NCBI RefSeq assembly: GCF_029867415.1
Contig: NC_081183.1
Coordinates: forward strand, 63,686,336-63,750,335
Direction of reading: 5' to 3'
Length of the DNA stretch: 64,000 nucleotides
From: Vicia villosa
Lineage: Eukaryota; Streptophyta; Magnoliopsida; Fabales; Fabaceae
Position 1 is the first letter of the stretch; each line of letters opens with the position of its first letter. A model generated the notes under the pieces. The model was not told where the DNA came from. It searched no databases and saw only the letters and a program-made list of their open reading frames with translations. This document shows, piece after piece, positions 56,026 to 64,000 of this stretch. A program made the translations under genes and the position numbers.

Positions 56026-56159
56026 CCACTTCCTGAAGTTTTTGGGTTTTCTTGAAAGAGTGAAGCGAACAAGAAGGATCATACCCACAACTATTATAAT
56101 TTCAGAGTTAAAAGAACAAGAAGGATGAGGGTAATCTGACACATTTTTCCCACCCAAGT
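56026..56159 (-). pseudogene. Captured FTSHI1-like gene, exon with membrane segment
   Basis: Strong acceptor TATTGTTGCAG, donor TGG|GTAGGTG. The exon encodes IIVVGMILLVRFTLSRKPKNFRKW, here named as two parts: a hydrophobic stretch IIVVGMILLVRF and the basic TLSRKPKNFRKW. It corresponds to the membrane anchor just ahead of the AAA domain in this chloroplast protein family. A partial 75-bp duplication of ATAATTTCAGAGTTAAAAGA lies at its 5' side (56096 and 56171). Confidence 0.7.
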
Positions 56160-56526
56160 CTGCAACAATATAATTTCAGAGTTAAAAGAACAATTATTAT
56201 ATGATCATACAAAAAAGGATTTCATCCTCACTATGCTGAATGACTTAAGCTCTGAGTTTCTAACTACAAACTATGCAAGAAAATATGTGGTTTTGCTCAA
56301 ACCTTAAATTTAGTTAATAGAAACAAATGAGCACAAACCTGCAATTCTGCATGAGATAATAGAATTTGAAATATTGACAGGGTAAACAGAATAACTTATG
56401 ACTTTACATGTTTTGTCAATGACATGCTCACTGTTCAGCTCAATTTTCAGCCTTCATAATAATCCTAAAATTAATACCATTTAATAATAGAGAAATACGA
56501 AAAAAAGATAAGATGAGATGGCTTAC

Positions 56527-56683
56527 CATATCTTCAATTTCTTAGCTTCGCGAGGATGAGGAGCTTCCGATATTGTTGAAGATTTGCGCTTAGAATCTCT
56601 GAGAGACTCCTCTGATATACTCAATTCTCCCTCTTTCAACGCTTCCCCTCCTTCCTTTGCAGCAGTACAATGTTCATTATCAA
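56527..56683 (-). pseudogene. Captured exon of unknown gene
   Basis: Acceptor AATATGCAG and donor ATG|GTAAGC bound a 157-bp open exon: an acidic start DNEHCTAAKEGGEALKEGEL, then basic SLRDSKRKSS and PREAKKLKIW. The phase (two bases left over) does not fit the next FtsH-like exon, where the join would create a stop, so it comes from another gene. It looks like a nuclear protein tail; not recognised. Confidence 0.6.
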
Positions 56684-57229
56684 CTGCATATTCAGATAGA
56701 GAAAGTAAGGAGACTGTTACAAGAATTATGTCAGCTAAACTAATAATGCAACAAACGTAAGCAATATGAAAGACAAAGTGACAACATTAGTGTGATCCTA
56801 GCTAGGTTAGACACCTATGTGTGATGTTACTGTCTATCCCTTCGAGGTGTGAGATTGCTTTATTGTATAGCTCAATCTTCCTGATGTAAAAATCTTAATC
56901 TTGTAGCATACAAAAACTAAACTCTCTGACACACACTTCTTCTTCTTCACTTCTCAATTTTTTCACTCAACAAAAAATAAAATTTAAATAAATAAAACAT
57001 GTAGAACTAAAAATATGAAAAAAAGCCATAAATTAATATTTACTAATACATATAAAGTTGCCAAATATCTACCATATACAAGGTGTGGTGTGAGGTAAAT
57101 TAATATTAATAATATATACTATAATTGCTAGGTTGAAGAATTTAATAATTCAAAAATAAATAAAAATGGTGACATGTTCCATTTTTTGAGTCAACTAAGG
57201 GTTGAAAAAGTTGTCCCCACATTTGCACT
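56684..57229. other. CACTA interior, AT-rich noncoding
   Basis: Intron-like AT-rich sequence with a TCTTCTTCTTCACTTCTC tract near 56939; no supported exon. Confidence 0.4.
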
Positions 57230-57350
57230 TCCAGCTTATAGGTTTGTAGTTTGAAAGACCATCCCCTCTTGATGAATAAGCTGCTGAATAATAATGGCTT
57301 CACATTGGATACAGCTTTTGCTTTTGCATCTTTTCTCACACTCTGGAGGC
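57230..57350 (-). other. Possible further captured exon piece
   Basis: An open stretch on the minus strand (KDAKAKAVSNVKPLLF, IKRGWSFKLQTYKLEVQMWG) without splice sites I trust or a recognised family. Listed because it lies between clearer captured exons. Confidence 0.25.
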
Positions 57351-57575
57351 CTTGACCCTATTTTAAATTTTTCTACTATAATTGATTCATGTTCTTCCAC
57401 ACCATTCTGCACATGTAGTAGTAACTAGTAACTAGTAATTCACTTTAAAAATTATAAAAAAAAACTATCTTTTCAAGATATATTTAGAATAAAAAAAAGT
57501 TGAAAATATTTGAAGTACCTTTGCAAGTTTATTGAGATTGGAAATTGTTCTTCCTGCATGAATGAATGTGAATAT

Positions 57576-57653
57576 TATAGATCTACAAAACTGTAAACAT
57601 CAGCCTTATAACTCAAGTAACCCCATAAAGCATATTCCGGTGCCATATATCCT
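57576..57653 (-). pseudogene. Captured receptor-like kinase fragment, APE motif exon
   Basis: Minus strand encodes GYMAPEYALWGYLSYKAD then VYSF, the kinase subdomain VIII-IX block (APE motif) of plant leucine-rich-repeat receptor kinases of the LRR-VIII type. An acceptor-like TTTTGTAG precedes it. It follows the activation-segment piece at 57725-57800 in gene order. Confidence 0.75.
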
Positions 57654-57724
57654 CTACAAAACACAGGTTATGATTCTTAGTCAAGAAAAAATTACAAGTT
57701 GAATGATCAAGGGAGAGAGAACTG

Positions 57725-57968
57725 ACATTGTGCCCGCCATTCGGGTGATGATATGAGTTTTATCCTTTTCGTCAAGCCTAGCCAACCCAAAATATGATAT
57801 TTCACTAGATTCACCAGCTTCAGCCACTTTCTCTGCTGCTTCATTAGCTTCAGCCACCAAATACTCTTCCAAATTTGGATTAATAATAACCACTGTTCTC
57901 CTTGGTTTACCTAGTGTTTTCCTCTTTGCAGATTTCGCAGCAGTAGTAGCACTAGATAATGATTTTTG
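57725..57968 (-). pseudogene. Captured exon, apparent fusion of nuclear-type protein and kinase activation loop
   Basis: Acceptor AGAGTAG at 57969 opens a frame in phase 0 with the exon at 58283-58468. The first ~50 codons (QKSLSSATTAAKSAKRKTL, VVIINPNLEEYLVAEANEAA) are basic then acidic. Without a break the frame continues into ISYFGLARLDEKDKTHIITR and MAGT, which is a receptor-kinase activation segment with DFG changed to YFG. The joint therefore lies inside one exon near codon 55. The donor end is unclear. Confidence 0.65.
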
Positions 57969-58282
57969 CTACTCTGTTACACAATCAAGTAAAATATTCT
58001 AAAACAATACTCTATAGTCCTATTCCCATCATATCACAGCTATCATGTAGAAATTTTAGGCCTATCTCTTAACTATTGAAAAACCAAGGTTCTATCAAAA
58101 TCAATGAATATTTAGAGAGATCTAGATAGAGACCAAATTTTAACCTAACAATTTCATATGAAATTTCACGGCATTAGAGGTTTCATTCATAAATTCGTAC
58201 AAGCTACTACTAGGCAACTCTATAATAGAGGTGTTCGCATCGATGAATTTCAGAAATGGAGTATAGGGGAAAAAGAGCTTAC

Positions 58283-58468
58283 CAGATTGATTAGAATTGG
58301 ATCGGATATAGGATCGGTTGCGGGCGATGCTTCCATCTTCTTGGTGCTGCTGGTTTTGGATGGAGACGTGCGCTTTGCGACGGGAGATTCTCCGGCGGAT
58401 TCTTTTGCTGATGGTGTCTTCTTAGGGGTTACGGATTTGGAAGACGAATCTGCATTTCGAGTTCTCAT
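58283..58468 (-). pseudogene. Captured gene 2, exon 1 with start codon (Lys/Ser/Pro-rich nuclear-type protein)
   Basis: ATG at 58468, 62 codons, donor CTG|GTAAGC. It begins MRTRNADSSSKSVTPKKTPS and continues as a disordered Lys/Ser/Thr/Pro-rich stretch. Starts of this style occur in plant nucleolin/hnRNP-Q-like or chromatin proteins; I would not go further. The GC-richer coding base use contrasts with the AT-rich CACTA sequence around it. Confidence 0.7.
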
Positions 58469-58739
58469 GAGGTTAGAACCTGTGTATTCAAACTAAAGCG
58501 AAGAAATGACGGAATCGGAGCTATGTTACGTAAAAAAGACGTAGAAGATAACGAAACAAAGAGAATAATCCCGTGTTAGAGAATTTATATCCTAATGTTA
58601 TACCTAAATTATTTCTGGGTTTGGGAGAGAAAGATTGATTTGATGGAAGAGAATACAAAATTTTGTGGTTTATCATAATATTATAATATTCACTTAACTA
58701 GTTATTAAGAATAATATTATGGGTTACAAAAATAAACAT
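58469..58739 (-). promoter_or_regulatory. Possible captured leader and promoter of gene 2
   Basis: Sequence upstream of the captured start codon: a short leader, then AT-rich DNA with TATAAATTC (minus strand) near 58580-58590. Activity unknown. Confidence 0.35.
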
Positions 58740-58970
58740 TTTTTTTAAGTCTAATTAAATTTACGTCCGATTTTTAATTTAACGGGTGTAATAAAGATTT
58801 GAATATAATAACATTTTTAATTTACACCCTTTTTTAAAAAATAGGGTGTATATTTTCACATGATCAATCATAAACTAACACTTTATTTACAAAAGTGCCA
58901 TTGTGTTTCTTATTTACACCCGTTTTTAGTATATTGGGTGTAAATTTTAAAATTATATTGTTCATTTTAC
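58740..58970. repeat. Right subterminal repeats of the CACTA element
   Basis: Several TTTACACCC and GGGTGTA motifs in opposing pairs, matching the left array but fewer in number. Confidence 0.8.
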
Positions 58971-58980
58971 ACTAGTGAGT

Positions 58981-60318
58981 TTTCTACCAAGGGGCCAAGT
59001 ATGAGATTAAAATGCCAGTTGAGAAGGAAGATGTGGATAATGTTGTTGGCATTGGAAGAATGACAAGAAGTGGTCGTATTTTCAATCCTCCCCAGAATAC
59101 TCGCGATGAAAATGCAGAAGCTCTAGCTTAAGCAAAAGGGAAAATAGTGGTAGAAGATACAGTGGATCAAGGGCAAAGCTCTAATTCAGAAGATACTGTG
59201 GCCAAAGAAATGGAAGAGTTCCTAAAGATCATCAAGAAAAGTGAGTATAAAGTGGTTGACCAGCTGAGTCAAACTCAATCAAAGATTTCGATCTTGCAGT
59301 TGCTCTTGTGTTCAGAGACACATCGAAATGCTTTGTTGAAACTTCTAAGTACTGCCTTTGTCCCCCCGGAGATCTCAGTGAATCAACTTGAAGGGGTGGT
59401 GTCAAACATCAACGCTGGTAATGGATTGGGATTCACCGATGCAGACTTGCCTTCCGAAGGTAGAAACCATAATAGAGATTTGCATATATCAGTGGAATGT
59501 AAAGGGACTATGTTATCACATGTTCTCGTGGATAATGGATCTTCTTTGAATGTGTTACCGAAGTCGTCTTTGATGAGGCTAGATTATTCTGGTGTTGAGA
59601 TAAGGCCAAGTGAATTGACGGTAAGAGCCTTTGATGGCTCAAAAAGATCAGTGTTTGGGGAGGTTGACTTGCCGATAATGATAGGCCCTCAGCTTTTCAC
59701 TATTACTTTCTTTGTGATGGATATCCACCCGTCTTACAATTGTCTCCTGGGACGTCCATGGATCCATGTTGCTGGGGCCGTGACTTCCACATTGCATCAG
59801 AAACTCAAATTTACGACTCAAGGAAAGATAGTCACAATATGTGGGGAGGAAGAACACGTGGTAAGCCATCTTGCGTCCTTCAGGTATATTGATGTGGAAG
59901 GAGAGGTCCACGAGACGCCTTGTCAAGCCTTTGAGGCTGTCCAGACTATCAAGATCCCTTATGTTGGAAATAAGAAGCTGGAGGCTCCCATGTCCTCCCT
60001 AAAGGAAGCTAAAGCTGTGGTTGAATCTGGTCATCCTGAAGGATGGGGCCGAGTCTTGGACTTACCGATCAAGCAGGATAAGTGTGGGATTGGTTATCAA
60101 GTGGGTCAGAGTTCATCTAATGAGGTCCCCAAGAAGCCTGGAACCTTCGTTCTGATCAAATTCTCTAGTGCTGGCATCGTCAAAGATCATATTTGTGCTG
60201 CTGATGATGATATAGATAGCGATTATGACATTGAAGAATGGATCAAGCCGTGTGTCCCAGGACAGAAGCTTCTCAACTGGTCATCCGAGGACATCATCTC
60301 AATTGCTTCTGATCAAGA
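58981..60318 (+). pseudogene. Ogre protease region of gag-pro, after the CACTA break
   Basis: Continues the frame left at 53127. One stop at 59129-59131. The protease core is VLVDNGSSLNVLPKSSL near 59522-59575, with DNG in the place of DT/SG as often seen in Ogre/Tat elements, followed by the flap-like MIGPQLFTITFFVMD and the NCLLGRPWIH block that matches the conserved LGRDW/LGRPW motif. It ends with an acidic DDDIDSDYDIEEW tail just before the intron donor. Confidence 0.85.
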
Positions 60319-60575
60319 GTAATACTGTTTGTTTTTATCATACAATAATTCATGTGTTCTGCCCAAGACACAGTGAACACATGTAGGGCATCATTTGTTG
60401 TTTTTCAATGTTAAAATCATTAATAAATGGACGTTTTTGCATTCAAATATTTTGTTCCCTGTCTTTCATTTTACTTTTACATTTGTTTTAAATAAAAAAT
60501 AATAAAAATGGCAATGTTTCTTATTCATAATCATCCCTCCATTCTAAAATAAAGCATAAATCATAATCCATGCAG
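60319..60575 (+). other. Ogre intron between protease and RT
   Basis: Donor AAGA|GTAATAC, acceptor TCCATGCAG|ATCC, 257 bp, T-rich. Unspliced, the frame stops at once (GAG TAA). Spliced, GA joins ATCC and the frame passes into the RT leader (AMPRYDFDNP) without a stop. This is the intron known from Ogre elements that controls the Gag to Pol ratio. Confidence 0.85.
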
Positions 60576-62281
60576 ATCCACCTCTCCTCCAGATTCTGTT
60601 GATAACGATCTTGCTATGCCTCGTTATGACTTCGACAATCCTATCTACACCGCTGAAGAAGGGGGTGAAGAAGATTGTGAACTCCCTGATGAGTTGGCCA
60701 GATTGTTGAAACAAGAAGAGAAAGTGATCGAGCCACATCAAGAGCCTATTGAGACGGTGAATCTTGGCACCGAAGAGATGAGAAGGGAGGTTAAAATAGG
60801 GGCTTCTTTGAATGAGGATGTGAAAGAAAAGTTGATTGGAATGTTGAAAGAGTATTATGATATCTTCGCTTGGTCTTACGAAGATATGCCTGGATTAGAT
60901 ACTGATATTGTTGTGCACAGGTTACCTCTTAAAGAAAATTCTCCGCCTGTCAAACAGAAACTCAGAAGAACACGTCCAAGAAAATCCAGGAAGAAGTTCA
61001 AAAGCAGTTTGATGCAGGTTTTCTCGCTGTAACAGTTTATCCACCATGGGTCGCCAATATTGTACCCGTACCTAAGAAAGATGGGAAGGTACAAATGTGT
61101 GTCGACTATCGAGATCTGAATAGGGCGAGCCCGAAGGATGATTTCCCGCTTCCTCACATCGATGTGTTGGTAGATAATACTGCTCAGTTCTCGATTTTCT
61201 CCTTCATGGATGGTTTTTCTGGTTACAATCAAATAAAGATGGCGCCCGAGGACATGGAAAAGACAACATTCATTACGCCTTGGGGCACCTTTTTTTACAA
61301 GGTCATGCCATTTGGGTTGAAGAATGCTGGGGCAACCTATCAAAGAGCTATGGTGACTTTGTTTCACGACATGATTCATAAAGAGATCGAGGTCTATGTG
61401 GACGACATGATTGCAAAGTCCCATACTGAAGAGGAGCACCTTGTTCACCTGAAGAAATTGTTTGAAAGGTTAAGAAAGTTCAGGTTGAGGTTGAATCCCA
61501 ATAAATGCACCTTCGGAGTGAGGTCGGGAAATCTGCTTGGTTTCATCGTAAGGGAAAAGGGTATTGAGGTCGATCCCTCCAAGGTAAAATCTATACAAGA
61601 GATGCCTGAGCCTAGGACTGAGAAGCAGGTTCGTGGGTTCCTGGAAGGTTGAATTATATTGCAAGGTTCATCTCGCACCTTACAGCCACGTGTCAACCTA
61701 TTTTCAAACTATTGAGGAAGAATCAGGCAATAAAGTGGGATGACAATTGTCAAAAGGCATTTGATAAGGTTAAAGAGTATTTGCAAGAGCCTCCAATCCT
61801 CATGCCTCAAGTGGAAGATAGACCGTTGATCATGTACTTGACGGTCCTTGAGAATTCAATGGGGTGTGTGCTGGGTCAACATGACGAGTCCGGCCGAAAA
61901 GAGCACGCAATTTATTACCTTAGCAAAAAGTTTACCGATTGTGAATCTAGATACTCACTACTCGAGAAAACTTGTTGTGCTTTGGCATGGGCTGCTCGCC
62001 GACTGAGACAGTATATGTTGACTCACACCACCTTGTTGATTTCAAAGATGGATCCGATCAAATATATATTTGAGAAACCAGCATTGACAGGAAGGATTGC
62101 CCGTTGGCAAATGATCTTGACAGAATATGACATACAATACACTACTCAGAAGGCCATTAAAAGTAGTGTGATTGCTGATTATCTTGCGCATCAACCTGTG
62201 GACGATTACCATTCTATGTACTTTGAGTTTCCTGATGAGGATATAATGTGTGTGGCAGAGACTTCCAAGAGTCAAGATTAA
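60576..62281 (+). pseudogene. Ogre reverse transcriptase and RNase H, broken
   Basis: An acidic leader is followed by WSYEDMPGLDTDIVVHRLPL, then RT motifs MCVDYRDLNRASPKDDFPLP, FSFMDGFSGYNQI, MPFGLKNAGATYQR and YVDD at 61395-61406, then RNase H with YLSKKFTDCESRYSLLEK. A frameshift near 60980 (a short deletion after RRTRP) and a one-base loss near 61645 (FLG-R-LNY region) break it. Stop TAA at 62279-62281 follows in the last frame. RT catalytic Asp residues are intact. Confidence 0.88.
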
Positions 62282-63730
62282 GAGGAAGGACCTGAACCAG
62301 GGACGCGATGGACGCTCGTGTTCGATGGTGCCTCTAATGCATTGGGTAATGGTATTGGGGCCGTGCTTACTTCTCCGACAGGTTTTCATATTCCATTCAC
62401 GGCCAGGATTTGTTTTGATTGTACTAATAATGTGGCTGAATATGAGGCTTGCATATATGGTATTGAGGCTGCCATTGATCTGAGGATTAAAAATCTCGCA
62501 GTGTATGGAGATTCTGCTTTGGTGATTAGTCAGATCAACGGAGACTGGGAAACACGCCACCCCAATTTAGTTCCCTATAGAGAACATGTTGTGAAATTGG
62601 CTCAATACTTTGATGAGATCACCTTTGATCACATCCCTCGAGAGGAAAATCATTTGGCGGATGCCTTGGCCACTTTAGCATCCATGTTCAAAGTCAAATG
62701 GGACAATGAAACGCCTTTAATTGTGATCAAAAGGTTGGATGAGCCTGCATTCTGTGGCGTTGTTGATAATGTGCCTGATGAGAAACCATGGTTTTATGAC
62801 ATTAAGAAATTTCTGGAGACTCAAGAGTATCCTGAGGGTGCTTCCCTTACGGACAGGAAAACTCTGAAGAGACTATCCGCCAAGTTCTTCCTTGCTGGAG
62901 GTGTGTTGTACAAGAGGAATTTTGATTCTGTGTTGCTCAGATGCGTGGATGGACACGAAGCAGCAAAGATCATGCAAGAGGTGCATGAAGGACCCTTTGG
63001 TACGCATGCAAGTGGACATACCATGGCTAGAAAGATATTGAGAGCAGGTTATTATTTGTCGACCTTGGAACATGATTGTTTCAACCATGTGGTGGTATGT
63101 TACAAATGTCAAGTGTATGCAGATAGGGTTCATGTACCTCCGGTTCCTCTGAATGTGTTGACATCTCCTTGGCCGTTTGCTATGTGGGGCATCGATATGA
63201 TTGGAGAAATTAAGCCCACCGCCTCTAATGGACATCGTTTCATCCTCGTTGCTATTGACTACTTCACCAAGTGGGTTGAAGCTGCTTCTTATGCAAATGT
63301 CTCCAAGCAAGTAGTGACTCGCTTCATCAAGCATATAATCTGTCGTTATGGGGTTCCTGAAAGAATTATCACCGATAATGGATCCAACCTCAATAACAAG
63401 ATGATGAAGGAACTATGCGATAACTTCAAGATCACGCATCATAACTCCTCCCCATATAGGCCAAAGATGAATGGCGCAGTTGAAGCGGCCAATAAGAATA
63501 TCAAGAAGATTGTGCAAAAGATGGTGGTCACCTACAAGGATTGGCATGAGATGTTGCCCTTTGCTTTACATGGTTATCGTACCTCGGTACGTACTTCCAC
63601 AGGGGCAACTCCCTTCTCATTAGTATATGGCATGGAGGCGATTCTTCCGGTTGAGGTCGAGATTCCGTCACTAAGGGTATTGACAGATGTGAAGCTCAGT
63701 GAAGCTGATTGGGTTCAGTTGAGGCATTGA
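62282..63730 (+). pseudogene. Ogre second RNase H and integrase, truncated
   Basis: Same frame as the end of the previous feature. The second (archaeal-type) RNase H, a mark of the Tat clade, shows LVFDGASNALGNGIGAVL, NNVAEYEACIYG, VYGDSALVISQI and HIPREENHLADALA. Integrase follows with a His/Cys zinc finger (HEGPFGTHASGHTM; CYKCQ), core Asp in WGIDMIGE, second Asp in ITDNGSN and Glu in NGAVEAANKN. A frameshifted stop occurs at 63728-63730 where the family normally continues about 150 residues. The second RNase H and integrase core are otherwise open. Confidence 0.88.
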
Positions 63731-63744
63731 TCAATGAGGTTCAG

Positions 63745-64000
63745 TTAATTTTTCAAAAATATTTCTAAACATGAATAAAATACAATTGCTTATGATTATT
63801 TTCATGGTTATTTTAGATTTTAATTCCTTCTTTTTGTGAATATTTTCATATTTTGAGAAATACCAAAGATATCCCTAGTTGCTAAAGTTGACTTTAGTCA
63901 ACTTAAACAACTTTCTTCTTAGTATTCCCCTTAGATGCTAGTTTAGATCTTAAATAGGATTAGAATGACAATTAGATTAGAAAATAGGTTAGTCCCTTTT
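63745..64000 (+). repeat. Internal part of the Ogre 3' LTR
   Basis: TTAATTTTTCAAAAATATTT onwards matches 47175-47430 of the 5' LTR with a few substitutions and runs off the window. The first 3.3 kb of this LTR and the whole 3' untranslated region are missing. Confidence 0.93.

Larger units (their letters stand above)
53128..58977. mobile_element. Non-autonomous CACTA (En/Spm) transposon carrying host gene fragments
   Basis: 5850 bp. Left end CACTAGTACAAAAATG, right end the inverse of CACTAGTGTAAAATG. Both ends have subterminal repeats built on TTACACCC/GGGTGTAA dyads. No frame resembles a CACTA transposase or TnpA-like protein. Instead, 54155-58468 contains exon-intron pieces of several plant genes, all on the minus strand. 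Removing the element and one AGT restores the Ogre gag-pol frame exactly, so the borders are secure. Confidence 0.93.
43875..64000 (+). mobile_element. Autonomous-type Ogre element, plus strand, decayed; continues past window
   Basis: Order: 5' LTR 43875-48188, tRNA-Arg primer site, leader, ORF1, gag, protease, intron, RT, RNase H, second RNase H and integrase, then part of the 3' LTR. A CACTA transposon is inserted at 53128-58977. LTR termini and primer site match the minus-strand copy at 8431-27859. All ORFs carry stops or frameshifts. The 3' part is deleted from late integrase to the interior of the 3' LTR. Confidence 0.9.

Noticed and set aside
55680..56159. A functional FtsH gene
   Set aside because: Only three short exons without Walker A/B or zinc-binding motifs, bounded by a transposon.
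58283..58468. Intact host gene starting MRTRNA
   Set aside because: Good first exon, but the next exon runs into kinase sequence and no complete coding sequence exists within the transposon.

Overview
This window is plant nuclear DNA that consists almost entirely of nested transposable elements. I see no intact single-copy host gene, rRNA gene, functional tRNA gene or CRISPR array. The content points to a legume of the pea/vetch group (Fabeae): very large Ogre/Tat Ty3-gypsy elements with 4-5 kb LTRs, a tRNA-Arg primer site, a leading ORF1, a short intron before reverse transcriptase and a second RNase H, next to SIRE/Maximus-type Ty1-copia elements with an envelope-like third ORF. The species is inferred, not shown.

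Layout: 1-1040 is the C-terminal half of a SIRE-type env-like ORF, followed by a scrap of reverse Ogre LTR (1123 to about 1600). SIRE-1 (LTR about 1600-2558, gag-protease remnant 2630-3774, env-like N-terminus 28677-29117) is the oldest recognisable host layer. It is broken by a 4.56 kb non-autonomous chromovirus-like element (3775-8335, exact 5-bp duplication, nearly identical LTRs) and by a minus-strand non-autonomous Ogre (8431-27859). The latter encodes only a capsid-less Gag, has a repeat-rich 3' region, and contains an Athila-like non-autonomous element (16533-21559).

SIRE-2 (29118 to about 43401) is a full-length but decayed Ty1-copia copy. Its env-like ORF is split by a 4.9 kb solo Ogre LTR (36088-40984, duplication GTATG). 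A second reverse Ogre LTR scrap (43402-43874) leads into a plus-strand Ogre (43875 to the window end) of the same family as the minus-strand copy. It has ORF1, gag, protease, an intron, RT, two RNase H domains and integrase, all broken by stops and frameshifts. The integrase end is joined directly to the middle of the 3' LTR.

The most interesting object is a 5.85 kb CACTA DNA transposon (53128-58977, duplication AGT) inside the plus-strand Ogre. I see no transposase. It carries, all on the minus strand, pieces of several ordinary plant genes with GT-AG exon borders: an FTSHI1-like chloroplast FtsH homologue, a receptor-like kinase activation segment, the first exons of a Lys/Ser/Pro-rich nuclear-type protein, a start-codon exon pair of an unknown gene, and one more exon. 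Its ends hold arrays of short inverted repeats.

The elements do not work together as a pathway. The window records successive insertions, LTR-LTR recombination, truncation and gene capture. The only open, uninterrupted element ORFs are the minus-strand Ogre Gag (22565-23623), the 215-residue ORF of the Athila-like element (19198-19845) and the partial env-like ORF at the left edge.
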